Notes under the pieces: generated by a model | Databases searched by the model: none | The model's input: only the letters and a program-made list of their open reading frames with translations | What the model was told of the DNA's origin: nothing | In this document: one piece after another, positions 1 through 6,726 of the stretch | How positions within the stretch are numbered: the first letter of the stretch is position 1 | Layout of the letters: the number at the start of each line of letters is the position of its first letter | Made by a program: the position numbers and the translations under genes | Source of the DNA: Candidatus Atribacteria bacterium | GTDB lineage: Bacteria; Atribacterota; Phoenicimicrobiia; Phoenicimicrobiales; Stramentimicrobiaceae | Length of the DNA: 35,803 nt | Direction: 5' to 3' | Assembly (NCBI GenBank): GCA_029556475.1 | Contig: JAKQEP010000162.1 | Location: forward strand, 1 to 35,803

Positions 1-38
1 CTCCCGTACTGTTTTTAGAAAAACTATACAGGAGTTTT

Positions 39-134
39 CCTCAGATGGGAATTCTGTTTACCGGATAACTGGGATTTTCCCTTACCATTATCCTGGGATT
101 TCTCTTTACCATCTTACTGGGATTTTAGCTTACC
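39..134 (-). repeat. Four 24-bp tandem repeats at the 3' end of the transposase gene
   Basis: Read on the minus strand, four 24-bp units begin with GGTAA at 134, 110, 86 and 62. Each has the pattern Gly-Lys-x-Lys/Asn-Ser-Gln/His followed by two variable codons. The unit length is a multiple of three, so the repeats stay in the frame of the transposase gene. The stop codon ending that gene (TAA, 114-116) is the seventh codon of the first unit, where the third unit has TTA. After it the frame stays open through the other three units to a TAG at 24-26. Confidence 0.85.
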
Positions 135-872
135 ATTTCCAGAAATACCAAATGTATTACTTACCAAAGAAATAATCCTTTCAGGAGTTGATTGTGAGAT
201 TGAATTAGTTGCCTGGATTTCTCTGTCTTTTCCATAAGAATAAATATACTGTTCTATCCTTTTTAAGAAGATTCCGGAACCTAAAGCAATACTGTATTTT
301 ATTTCTTCCTGTGGATATTTGAGCTTAAGGTTATTTTGAATATATTGAAGGTACAATCCGTGTGATTGGTGTAGTTGAGGATGAAACTGCTGTAGGATAA
401 ATTGGGTATTAAGATTTTCAATAAGTGGTTTTCTTTTACCTGAGTAATCCAAAAGGCTGCTGGCTGGATAGTTTAGCCAGTCCTCTATTTTGGCTCTATA
501 GGGATTAAGATGGATGTAGGCAGATAACACCAGTGCATATTGGTCCTGGTCAACTAAGATTGATTTGTAGCGTCCTTGAAATAGAGGCCCTGAAAGCCGG
601 TATTTGGCAGAAAAATAATTGGCATAACTGGCATTGAGATAATGCATACCTTGACTTAAATTCGCTTTAGGAGTTTTTAAAAAGAGATGGTAGTGATTAT
701 CCATTAGACAATAGCCATAACAAATAAAGGCATATTTTTGGAAGGTCTTATTCATCTTTTTTTGGAAGACTAATTTATCTTCCATACTATAGAATATTTT
801 TTCTTTTCTGTTACCTCTAGAGAGAATGTGATAGACAGCATTTTCAAAATTGATTCTTAGTGGTCTAGCCAT
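114..872 (-). CDS. REP-associated tyrosine transposase (IS200-like Y1 family)
   Basis: This 252-residue protein belongs to the Y1 transposase family (PF01797), single-strand DNA nucleases that act on hairpin-forming REP sequences. The N-terminus (MARPLRI...YHILSRGN) is typical of RAYT proteins. The metal-binding HUH-type motif is in DNHYHLFL near residue 60, and the expected nucleophile tyrosine lies in the helix around YALVLSAYIHLNPYRA (about residues 112-127). The end of the protein runs into a 24-bp tandem repeat and stops in its first unit, while the frame is otherwise open to position 24, so it may have lost about 30 residues. Its likely substrates are the hairpin repeats seen at 16.3 and 28.35 kb, but that link is inference. 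The family call is firm; activity is uncertain. Confidence 0.9.
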   Translation of the reverse strand: MARPLRINFENAVYHILSRGNRKEKIFYSMEDKLVFQKKMNKTFQKYAFICYGYCLMDNHYHLFLKTPKANLSQGMHYLNASYANYFSAKYRLSGPLFQGRYKSILVDQDQYALVLSAYIHLNPYRAKIEDWLNYPASSLLDYSGKRKPLIENLNTQFILQQFHPQLHQSHGLYLQYIQNNLKLKYPQEEIKYSIALGSGIFLKRIEQYIYSYGKDREIQATNSISQSTPERIISLVSNTFGISGNGKLKSQ

Positions 873-934
873 AAAATAAGTTTATAGTCTTTTTGGTTAT
901 ATGTCAAATGTGAAGACCTGACCCCTCTATCACT

Positions 935-1243
935 CTATTCCCATATTTTTATACCGCACTTTTCACAATTCTCTATTATTGCCTTTGGCCATCTAATTCT
1001 TTCACACCTTCGCAAATCAGGTATGCGCTCTTCTTCTTTTTTACCCTCTTGTATGATATGCCAGAAAGTTGCTTCTCTAATATCAATCAAAGGGTGTTTT
1101 TTTACAGCCACCTTTTTCCCATAATAATGGGGTTTATCCATAACAAAGTCTTGATAATAAAATGAATATAGAACATCTAAATATCGATTCCAATTATTTC
1201 CACAATCTGACATTAAAACTAAACCAGGCAACCATTTGGCCAT
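935..1243 (-). CDS. Conserved hypothetical protein, probably 3'-truncated
   Basis: The product is a 102-residue soluble protein rich in charged and aromatic residues. It contains the block EATFWHIIQEGKKEEERIPD followed by LRRCERIRWPKAIIENC. From memory, this resembles a family of small proteins of about 130-150 residues whose relatives continue past a conserved ...IKVWEN... segment. Here the frame stops directly after IKIWE, only a few bases before the conserved leader of the neighbouring RAYT element (927), so insertion of that element probably removed the last third. It begins 13 bp after the DUF3800 gene with a GGAG site, so the two are probably one operon. The function is unknown; a toxin or defence role is conceivable but not shown. 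Confidence 0.65.
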   Translation of the reverse strand: MAKWLPGLVLMSDCGNNWNRYLDVLYSFYYQDFVMDKPHYYGKKVAVKKHPLIDIREATFWHIIQEGKKEEERIPDLRRCERIRWPKAIIENCEKCGIKIWE

Positions 1244-1256
1244 AATTTCTCCATTG

Positions 1257-1967
1257 TTATTCTTTTGGTGTCCAAAAAAATAGATTAAATTTATTTTCTT
1301 TTAATAGAGTGCTTGCCCTTAAACTATATCCAGAAAGTTCCTGAATTTTTTTTATCAATTCTAACTTTGCTTGGCTGGTACATAATAATCTATTAGCATA
1401 CGATAATGCACCGATAAGTAAGTCTGTTACCTGTAATATTTCAATCTCATTAGACCTCACTGCTTGTACTCTACTTATTATATCTTTTGAAAAATCGTAA
1501 TTTTTATTGCATAAAACTTGATGAAGCTTTTTAATTTTTTTACTACTTTGTGTATCCTTAATATCTAAATATATCCTATAAGAAAATCCCCGTGGTTCAA
1601 AGATAGCATTTAGCAAAAGAGAAAACATTTTGTAATACCAAGTATCATGGTCTTGTTGAAATTTTTTATGGTCCAATTTAGTTTTATCTGTAACAACTAT
1701 TGCCCTAAAATATAAATCTTTTTCATAAAAAAAATATTTTACTACATCTAAGTAGTAATTAATTCTTGAAGGCGATATTTTAGTCCATTTTAATTCAAAA
1801 TTATCTGACAATTTGTGCGTTTTCTTAATATTTTTTAGATTTTTTGAAATTTCTTTAACTCTAGATATAGGACACCAGATTGCCCCTAAAACCATAACTT
1901 TTTGATTATCTTTTTCTAAATGGCAACTTTCATCACAATAAATATTATAAATAATCATGCCTTCCAT
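1257..1967 (-). CDS. DUF3800 domain protein
   Basis: The 236-residue protein matches the DUF3800 family, predicted to have an RNase H-like fold with acidic catalytic residues. Visible family features are the N-terminal YCDES motif (residues 10-14), the central strand YLDIKDT, and QVTDLLIGALSYA in the C-terminal half. The conserved acidic residues (D12, E13, the LDIKD aspartates and D in QVTDLL) are all present, so the nuclease-like site appears intact. An AGAGGT site precedes the chosen ATG. DUF3800 proteins are often found in defence islands and prophages, which fits the remnant methyltransferase, Fic and mazEF genes nearby. The substrate is unknown. The family call is good; the nuclease role is inference from the fold. 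Confidence 0.85.
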   Translation of the reverse strand: MEGMIIYNIYCDESCHLEKDNQKVMVLGAIWCPISRVKEISKNLKNIKKTHKLSDNFELKWTKISPSRINYYLDVVKYFFYEKDLYFRAIVVTDKTKLDHKKFQQDHDTWYYKMFSLLLNAIFEPRGFSYRIYLDIKDTQSSKKIKKLHQVLCNKNYDFSKDIISRVQAVRSNEIEILQVTDLLIGALSYANRLLCTSQAKLELIKKIQELSGYSLRASTLLKENKFNLFFWTPKE

Positions 1968-2146
1968 TTTTTACCTCTAAAACATTCTGAAATCCTTGAT
2001 TGCTTTAGCTTTCATAATCTGCTTCGAATTAATCTTTAACTATGTATCCCTAGTAAATCCTTGTGGTACACCCCAAGCTAAGCCAATTACCCTACCAGGT
2101 TCTTTCTCAACCATTTCCTTTCTGGTTTATTTTGTCAAACCCTTTT

Positions 2147-2452
2147 CTAAGCAGATAAACATATTGCCCTATATACAGAATAGACTTTTTTATGTGTCAA
2201 TTCTATCAGATCATCTCTCAATAAATTTTTCACCAGAAACAATCGGAGGTACATCATGTTTAACCATTTACTGTGAAAACGCCCCTCTGTATCGGTTTTA
2301 GTAGAAAATTTTCTGCTCTCTGATTCAACTTACCCAGTATATTGTAAATAGGTGGATAGATTTTCCCTAAAATCATCGGGGTAGATAAACCCATTATCAG
2401 TATTATAGGGTGGGTCAATATAAATCATTTGGGATATAAATCAAGCTTTTTG
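2147..2452 (-). pseudogene. mod: Remnant of a type III restriction-modification DNA methyltransferase (Mod)
   Basis: On the minus strand the sequence reads as the catalytic core of a type III adenine methyltransferase. QKA-stop-FISQ leads into MIYIDPPYNTDNGFIYPDDF, then RENLSTYLQYTG-stop-V, and then KFSTKTDTEGRFHSKWLNMM and NLLRDD. The DPPY catalytic motif and the GRFHSxWLNMMY block are unmistakable. The frame is broken by TGA at 2441-2443, where relatives have Tyr (QKAYF), and by TAA where relatives have Gln (TGQV, a one-base CAA change). Homology stops after NLLRDD (about 2210), where a frameshift or deletion follows, and the frame ends at TAG 2147-2149. No Res helicase or target-recognition region remains. 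A plus-strand frame over this region is its shadow. Debris may extend to about 1980. Confidence 0.88.
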
Positions 2453-2615
2453 GCTCATTCATTTTATTACAACCACTCGTCTTTAATCAATACTCTGCTA
2501 ATGATTTTCAACCTTTTTATGGCCTGTATAAATTAAAAATTATTTAATAATATTATTTTTAGTACCTTGGTAAAAATTACTTTGGTTTTGTGTGTCATAG
2601 AATATACACAATTAT

Positions 2616-2653
2616 GTTTGTGTCTCATAAATAGCTAAATAAGAGACACAAAC
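2616..2653. repeat. 11-bp inverted repeat (hairpin) in the gap downstream of fic
   Basis: GTTTGTGTCTC (2616-2626) and its exact reverse complement (2643-2653) are separated by 16 bp. A weaker outer similarity (TAGAATATA on the left, TATATTCTA on the right) flanks it. It lies just past the 3' end of the fic gene and before the methyltransferase remnant. It may be a transcription terminator or the core of a small decayed mobile element. There is no run of T on either side strong enough to decide. The rest of 2453-2686 is AT-rich and shows no gene. Confidence 0.6.
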
Positions 2654-2686
2654 AAGTTAGCATATATTCTACTATACGCTATTGCA

Positions 2687-3781
2687 TTACTTTATAATAT
2701 CTAATAATTTATTGAAAATTAATATACCAGGTTTTCTACCAGTTCCTTTTTTCAAAACAGATATGATTTTTTCTTTTTCCAGTAAATTCAATATGCGCAT
2801 TGCACTAGGCTTTGCTATGCCTGATTCTTTAATAAAATCAGTTGAACTAAAGATAGGGTGAATAAATAAGGAATCAATGATTTTAACTATGTATTGTGAA
2901 TGGGTTATTTGCTGAATTCGTTCTTTTTTGTCCTGATATAAGTCAAGAATAGCTTTTGCCTTTAAAATGTTTTTCTTTGACTGATAATAAATTGCTTCTA
3001 AAAAAAATTTTATCCATTCTTCCCATCTGTTTTCATCAGTTATAGCTCTCAATCTGCTAACATACTCATCCCGGTTCAATTCCAGATATTCGCTAATATA
3101 GAAAGTAGGAGAACTTAATGCTCCTTTTTCGAATAAAAACAGGGGTATTAATATTCTGCCAACCCTGCCATTACCATCAATAAAGGGATGGATAATTTCA
3201 AACTGAGCATGTACTATGGCAAGTTGAACAAGTAAATCTTTTTCTTTAGAATGGATGTATTTTTCAAAATTGGAAAGAAACTCCATAAGTTTTAATGGCT
3301 CTGGTGGAACATATCCTGCCTCTTCTATTGAAGCTCCTGGCTTACCAATCCAATTTTGGACCGTTCTGAATTTTCCACGCCCTTTGTTTTTGCCCCGAAC
3401 GCTGTCCAGTAAAATCCCGTGAATTTCTTTTATCATATTCAAAGTCATTGGCTTTTCTTTAAGCCAATCTACTGCATGAAATGTTGATTTCCGATAATTT
3501 ATTATTTCCTGAATATCTTTCTCACGTTCTGTGTCTATTTCATCTTTGGCAGAAGCTTCAAATTCTAACACCTCTTCGAGGGTAGCCTGTGTACCTTCGA
3601 TCCTTGAGGATAATACAGCTTCATTGGTCATCAATGGAGAAAGCAACACATGGGGATTAATCATAGATTGTATTATCCCATCATAACGAGCAAGCTCGGA
3701 ATTTGATGGCCCTATTAATTCAACAAATTTCATCCAATCCAAATTTTTCAAAGGTAGTAAATCCGGAACATATGGCTTCAT
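2687..3781 (-). CDS. Fic family protein (AMPylase-type) with C-terminal winged helix
   Basis: This 364-residue Fic/DOC protein would transfer AMP from ATP to a target protein hydroxyl. It has a Fic N-terminal domain, the active-site loop HPFIDGNGRVGR starting at H198, and a C-terminal winged-helix segment (about residues 300-360) typical of Fic proteins with a regulatory module. The inhibitory helix motif (S/T)xxxE(G/N) is present as SSRIEGT, with S58, E62 and G63. Because it lies before the Fic core in the same chain, this is a class II, self-inhibited Fic enzyme. All catalytic residues are intact. GAGG precedes the ATG. There is no adjacent antitoxin, as expected for this class. The cellular target cannot be read from sequence. 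Confidence 0.93.
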   Translation of the reverse strand: MKPYVPDLLPLKNLDWMKFVELIGPSNSELARYDGIIQSMINPHVLLSPLMTNEAVLSSRIEGTQATLEEVLEFEASAKDEIDTEREKDIQEIINYRKSTFHAVDWLKEKPMTLNMIKEIHGILLDSVRGKNKGRGKFRTVQNWIGKPGASIEEAGYVPPEPLKLMEFLSNFEKYIHSKEKDLLVQLAIVHAQFEIIHPFIDGNGRVGRILIPLFLFEKGALSSPTFYISEYLELNRDEYVSRLRAITDENRWEEWIKFFLEAIYYQSKKNILKAKAILDLYQDKKERIQQITHSQYIVKIIDSLFIHPIFSSTDFIKESGIAKPSAMRILNLLEKEKIISVLKKGTGRKPGILIFNKLLDIIK

Positions 3782-3931
3782 ATATTTACCTCATTTCACA
3801 TGTGCTGGGAATTATAAATGTCGTTGAAAAATACTTATAGTGATTTGTCTTCTACTTATAGTTTCTTATATATTATCAAATTTAATAAAAGATTACTATG
3901 AGTCACGAAGGCGGACAGTCAGGAGAGCTGC

Positions 3932-4273
3932 TCAGGGTTGTAACAGGGTGTTGGCTTTCTTTAGGGTTTCTTCTATGGTATGTTCTGGCACACTGTCAAT
4001 AAAGGTTGCCTTTCTAATTTTCCAATCTAAGCTCTTCAATTGATCTGATAAGATAACCCCTTTTACTTTTAATCCTTCTGGCAGAATGACTTCAAAGGGA
4101 TACCCTTTTACCTGATTTGTTATGGGGCATAATAAAGCCAGACCGACTTTGCTATTATAGTTTTTCGGAGATAATACAATAGCCGGTCTTCTGCCAGATT
4201 GTTCATGACCTGCCTGTGGGTGCAGGTCAATCCAGATGAGGTCACCTCTTTGAGGAATATATTCTTTTCCCAT
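3932..4273 (-). CDS. mazF: MazF/PemK-family mRNA endoribonuclease toxin
   Basis: The protein (113 residues from the preferred start) belongs to the MazF/PemK family, which cleaves single-stranded RNA at short specific sequences. It shows the family signature IPQRGDLIWIDLHPQAGHEQ followed by GRRPAIVLSP, the core strands ALLCPITNQ and the SDQLKSLDW segment. The gene overlaps the end of mazE: the TGA of mazE and the ATG at 4271-4273 share a base (TGATG), which gives translational coupling. An ATG two codons upstream (4279) is also possible, but its AAGGA site would be only 3 bases away, against 9 for the chosen start. The length is normal and no key segment is missing. Cleavage specificity is unknown. 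Confidence 0.93.
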   Translation of the reverse strand: MGKEYIPQRGDLIWIDLHPQAGHEQSGRRPAIVLSPKNYNSKVGLALLCPITNQVKGYPFEVILPEGLKVKGVILSDQLKSLDWKIRKATFIDSVPEHTIEETLKKANTLLQP

Positions 4274-4521
4274 CACCATATTTCCTTACCAACAGGTTTT
4301 CCAGTTTCGTATTCCTTATGAATGTTCTCTTCCGAAACCTTTGTTAACATACTTTCCAGAGAGTATTGTTCCTCATTAAAACGGGTTATAACAATCTTAT
4401 GTTTATCCTTGTCAGCAGACACTGTTACGGGAGTATCTTTTTTTAAATCTATTTCATCTGCTAATGCTTTAGGGATACGTAAGGCAAGACTGTTTCCCCA
4501 TTTTCTAATATATGTTTTCAT
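4273..4521 (-). CDS. mazE: MazE antitoxin (AbrB/SpoVT-type DNA-binding)
   Basis: The 82-residue antitoxin has the MazE swapped-hairpin N-terminus (KTYIRKWGNSLALRIPKALA) followed by an acidic C-terminal tail that would wrap around and inhibit MazF. A longer frame runs upstream to 4560. The start at 4519-4521 is chosen because GGAGG (4530-4534) lies 8 bases upstream and because the extra residues match nothing in the family. A perfect operator-like inverted repeat lies in front of the gene (4544-4561), so MazE or the MazEF complex probably represses its own promoter. Family and role are well supported. Confidence 0.93.
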   Translation of the reverse strand: MKTYIRKWGNSLALRIPKALADEIDLKKDTPVTVSADKDKHKIVITRFNEEQYSLESMLTKVSEENIHKEYETGKPVGKEIW

Positions 4522-4543
4522 AAGTAGATCCTCCGATTCACAA

Positions 4544-4568
4544 AATGTATGTAGATACATTGATTATA
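4544..4568 (-). promoter_or_regulatory. mazEF promoter -10 and operator palindrome
   Basis: On the minus strand a perfect -10 box TATAAT (4563-4568) is followed directly by the inverted repeat AATGTAT-CTAC-ATACATT (4544-4561). The 7-bp arms are exact with a 4-bp spacer. The repeat would cover the transcription start, the usual place for autorepression by a MazE dimer. No convincing -35 box is seen in the A/T-rich sequence upstream. Binding by MazE is inference from position and symmetry. Confidence 0.7.
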
Positions 4569-4690
4569 CACTATTTTTTAATATTTTAATACCTTCTTTT
4601 GTAATTTGGCTCTTTTTTTGCTTTTACTTTATTGGAGATTGTTTTACCTGCAATTGCAACCTGCAAATAACAAAGAAAGGAGGTGTTAGA

Positions 4691-4915
4691 ATGTCAGTAT
4701 TAGTAATTCCTTATGATTCGACTCTGCAGATTAGATTGGTTGTTGGTATTAATCCTGAATCAGGTAAGCCTATTATCCGCAGCAAGAGTTTCAACAGAGT
4801 AAAGAATACATCTAATGAACAGGATGTCTTTGATGTTGCCAATCAGCTTATCAGTCTTCAGAAATCCAGCCTTGATGAAATAAGACTGAACAAATCTGAA
4901 CAGCTCACCTCTTAG
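4691..4915 (+). CDS. DUF1659 family protein
   Basis: The 74-residue protein matches DUF1659, a small Firmicutes family of unknown function. Features are an N-terminal strand-rich half with the segment INPESGKPIIRSKSFNRVK and a C-terminal helix (DVANQLISLQKSSLDEIRL). A longer frame opens upstream, but a very strong site (AAAGGAGG) lies just before ATG 4691, which fixes the start. It is the first gene of a plus-strand set with a DUF2922 gene 58 bp downstream, a pairing common in Firmicutes. From memory, these pairs often sit beside YvrJ and cell-wall hydrolase genes, as here. No catalytic residues are evident; a structural role is more likely. Confidence 0.85.
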   Translation: MSVLVIPYDSTLQIRLVVGINPESGKPIIRSKSFNRVKNTSNEQDVFDVANQLISLQKSSLDEIRLNKSEQLTS

Positions 4916-4973
4916 TTCAAATTAATAAAAATTAAAAACCTGTACCTTGAAAAAAGAAAGAAAGGAGGAAACT

Positions 4974-5264
4974 ATGGCTACTACCGCTCTTGGTGATATT
5001 ACCAGTTACAAACGTCTCTATCTGCAATTTCGTGATAGTGAAGGTAAGATTGTTAATTTAACTTTAGATAATCCTAAAAATGTTGATGATGACGATTATG
5101 ATGACCTGGAAGCACAGAGTGAAGCCATTGAAGCAGTTATGGATTTCATTATAGAGAAGAACATCTTCCATAACAAGGGAAATGATCTGGTAGAAAAAGT
5201 CGATGCTCGTATTGTGGATAACAAAACTACTGATGTTATGGATGTTTCGGATGATATAGAATAA
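4974..5264 (+). CDS. DUF2922 family protein
   Basis: The 96-residue protein carries a DUF2922 domain: KRLYLQFRDSEGKIVNLTLDNP, quoted here as the KRLYLQF and GKIVNLTLDNP blocks, then AVMDFIIEKNIFHNKGNDLV and ARIV. It is longer than the usual ~70 residues because of an acidic insert of six aspartates around DNPKNVDDDDYDD and an acidic tail. The frame opens at 4947, but GGAGG at 4964-4968 points to the ATG at 4974. It is followed by a rho-independent terminator (5302-5345), so DUF1659-DUF2922 form one transcription unit. The function is unknown. Confidence 0.85.
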   Translation: MATTALGDITSYKRLYLQFRDSEGKIVNLTLDNPKNVDDDDYDDLEAQSEAIEAVMDFIIEKNIFHNKGNDLVEKVDARIVDNKTTDVMDVSDDIE

Positions 5265-5301
5265 TCCATATCTGACATTAAATATAGATTATCTCTACAC
5301 T

Positions 5302-5345
5302 ACCTGGACTCCTCTCCGACAGAGAGTCCAGGTTTATTTTTATTG
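5302..5345 (+). terminator. Rho-independent terminator after the DUF2922 gene
   Basis: ACCTGGACTC (5302-5311) and GAGTCCAGGT (5324-5333) form a perfect 10-bp stem with a 12-base loop, followed by TTATTTTTATT. It ends the DUF1659-DUF2922 unit. The holin-like gene starts about 56 bp further on with its own ribosome binding site. Confidence 0.9.
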
Positions 5346-5400
5346 GTAGATAAGCAGGAAATTCAGGTGAAAATCTTATTAAAGAAAGAAAGGAGAAAAA

Positions 5401-5787
5401 ATGATACAAGTCATATTCAGTAAATTTTTAATGGAAGGTTTATTGCTTTTTGCAGTATCTCTCGGGTTTAGTTTTTTAAAAAACAGACTGGGGAAAGACA
5501 GAGCAGAGAGCATCAAAGAGGCATTGATAACCGCAATGCTCTGGGCAGAAGAAGAATTCGGTATTGGGGAAGGTGAAAAGAAGTGGGAGGAAGCCTGGAG
5601 AAAATTACTGGAAATACTGGAAGGTAAGAAGATAACCTTAAAAACCCCGGAAACAAGAGAATTGCAAACTTTAATGAAAGCCAATATCAACAGGATTAAT
5701 CAGGAACATTATGACACTCTGTTAAAGAAAGAGGCTTTCTACCAGGCTGAAGCCATTATGGAACAAGACATAAAGGGTGATAATTGA
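5401..5787 (+). CDS. Phage holin-like membrane protein (holin LLH type)
   Basis: The 128-residue protein has one N-terminal hydrophobic segment (about residues 8-26, FLMEGLLLFAVSLGFSFL) and then a charged helical body (residues 30-128). The body contains the AMLWAEEEFGIGEGEKKWEEA block, which resembles the Holin_LLH pattern of an amphipathic helix followed by a G/E-K-rich stretch. Such proteins would insert in the cytoplasmic membrane and help release an endolysin. A strong AAAGGAG site precedes the ATG, and its TGA overlaps the ATG of the M15A peptidase gene (TGATG), giving tight coupling of holin and wall hydrolase. The family match is moderate and partly rests on context. Confidence 0.65.
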   Translation: MIQVIFSKFLMEGLLLFAVSLGFSFLKNRLGKDRAESIKEALITAMLWAEEEFGIGEGEKKWEEAWRKLLEILEGKKITLKTPETRELQTLMKANINRINQEHYDTLLKKEAFYQAEAIMEQDIKGDN

Positions 5788-6167
5788 TGGTTTTTCAAAA
5801 TACAGTAAATCATATTAAGGTTGCAAAATATTTCCACTTAGATGAATTTCAATGTCCCTGCTGTTTACAGGTAATACTACATCCCCTTCTATTACAAAAA
5901 TTGAATAGTCTGAGAAATAAAATTGGAAGCCCAATTGTTATTACCTCTGGATACCGCTGTATCACTTACAATGAGGAGGTGAGAGGAGTTAAAGGCAGTT
6001 ATCATCTGTTTGGTATGGCTGCTGATATTTATGCACCTCAGATATCTTTGAAAGAACTCCTACAATCAGCGGAGGAGATTGGTTTTTCGGGAATTGGTTA
6101 TTATCCCGAAAATAATTTTTTACATTTAGATATACGCCCTGCCGGGCCAGCTCGCTGGCAGGGCTAA
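5787..6167 (+). CDS. Peptidase M15A (D-Ala-D-Ala carboxypeptidase-like endolysin)
   Basis: This 126-residue zinc peptidase of the M15A family probably cleaves peptidoglycan cross-links. The zinc site is complete: H73 and D80 in SYHLFGMAADIY, and H113 in FLHLDIRP. Upstream is the usual VITSGYRC segment, and the N-terminal FHLDEFQCPCC pair of cysteines is common in phage-type members. There is no signal peptide, so export would depend on the holin-like protein encoded just upstream, whose stop overlaps this start (TGATG at 5785-5789). A TTG one codon earlier is possible but unneeded. The last codons lie inside a terminator-like hairpin (6136-6164). The family call is strong; the phage-lysis role is inferred from context. 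Confidence 0.9.
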   Translation: MVFQNTVNHIKVAKYFHLDEFQCPCCLQVILHPLLLQKLNSLRNKIGSPIVITSGYRCITYNEEVRGVKGSYHLFGMAADIYAPQISLKELLQSAEEIGFSGIGYYPENNFLHLDIRPAGPARWQG

Positions 6168-6172
6168 TTTTT
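6136..6172 (+). terminator. Terminator-like hairpin overlapping the end of the M15A gene
   Basis: GCCCTGCC (6136-6143) and GGCAGGGC (6157-6164) form a GC-rich 8-bp stem with a 13-base loop, followed by TAATTTTT. The hairpin encodes the C-terminal RPAGPARWQG and the stop codon TAA directly follows it. It would reduce transcription of the YvrJ gene that starts at 6190. Confidence 0.75.
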
Positions 6173-6189
6173 AGGAAAAGGAGGCAAAA

Positions 6190-6459
6190 ATGGACTGGAA
6201 GAATATTTCAGAAATTATTACTAATCAGGGTTTCCCCATAGCCCTGTCCATATTTTTAATTTTCCGTATTGACCGCTTTATGCAGGAACTGGTATCTACT
6301 CAAAAAGAAGGTTATCAGCAGATTTTTAAACAGGTTTCTATGGTACAAAAAACCTTGAGCAAATTAAATCAGCAAAATCGTGATTACTATACCTTGTTTT
6401 GTACAGACATACAGAAAGAGCTGGCCAGTATTAAAGCCCGTTTTAGAGAAGCTTTATAG
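6190..6459 (+). CDS. YvrJ-family small membrane protein
   Basis: The 89-residue protein has the YvrJ pattern at its N-terminus: a short amphipathic start, then one membrane segment NQGFPIALSIFLIFRIDRF (about residues 11-30), then a helical, probably coiled-coil tail (residues 35-85). Typical YvrJ proteins are only about 40-60 residues, so the tail is long. AAAGGAGG precedes the ATG. YvrJ genes commonly sit beside DUF1659 and DUF2922 genes, so this membership supports the whole set as one functional module. The function is unknown; it may be a second holin-like or membrane-anchoring component. Confidence 0.7.
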   Translation: MDWKNISEIITNQGFPIALSIFLIFRIDRFMQELVSTQKEGYQQIFKQVSMVQKTLSKLNQQNRDYYTLFCTDIQKELASIKARFREAL

Positions 6460-6479
6460 ATAAGATGTGAGCGTAAATG

Positions 6480-6705
6480 TAAGTAGTCGTTAGTAGATGG
6501 TATATAGTGAATAAAGATGTGGGAATAATTGAGAGAGGTTTATGGGTAAACTATTGTGAGTATAAGAGTAGGCGGTTTTTAGTTCATGGTTAATAGTTTT
6601 TAATAAAATATAAAGAAAAAGATGGGGGGATAAGTGGAAGTGGTCGATGGTCGTTGGTATATAGTGAATAAAGATGTGGGAAGAAATGTAAGGGACTAAT
6701 GCGTC
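6480..6705. repeat. Dispersed intergenic repeats (GTCGTT / AAGATGTGGG family)
   Basis: The gap after the YvrJ gene holds two copies of a loose unit: GTCGTTAGTAGATGGTAT then ATAGTGAATAAAGATGTGGG (about 6487-6526), and a similar copy at about 6649-6684. A third, related unit lies between them (about 6570-6610: CGGTTTTTAGTTCATGG). The same words recur in reverse at 25.7-25.95 kb and in fragments at 16.1, 27.5 and 28.4 kb. A 76-residue minus-strand frame here has low complexity and is rejected as a gene. Confidence 0.75.
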
Positions 6706-6726
6706 AAACAGGGGGGGCAAGAAATA

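Larger units (their letters stand above)
24..927 (-). mobile_element. Probable REP-associated tyrosine transposase (RAYT) element
   Basis: The stretch holds a Y1 transposase gene plus a leader at 873-927. On the minus strand the leader carries GGGGTCAGGTCTTCACATTTGACA, quoted in two parts: GGGGTCAGGTC at 917-927, then TTGACA at 902-907. From memory, a GGGGTCAGGTCT-type block often precedes RAYT genes in unrelated bacteria. TTGACA (902-907) and TATAAA (881-886), 15 bp apart, could be a promoter. There is no good ribosome binding site before the ATG. The left boundary is put near 24, the end of the extended frame, and the right boundary near 927, where the conserved leader begins. Neither end shows a target-site duplication, as expected for this family, so the limits are approximate. 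Confidence 0.55.

Noticed and set aside
1996-2301. Plus-strand 101-residue frame
   Set aside because: It is the antisense of the methyltransferase remnant, whose minus-strand reading matches DPPY and GRFHSxWLNMM motifs.
3840-4043. Plus-strand 67-residue frame beside mazF
   Set aside because: It overlaps the 3' end of mazF, has no ribosome site and shows no family resemblance.
4691-6459. Complete prophage
   Set aside because: No integrase, capsid, portal, terminase or tail genes are present and no attachment repeats are visible, so only a lysis-like module is supported.
6490-6720. Minus-strand 76-residue frame after the YvrJ gene
   Set aside because: It is made of the dispersed intergenic repeats and has biased, low-complexity composition.
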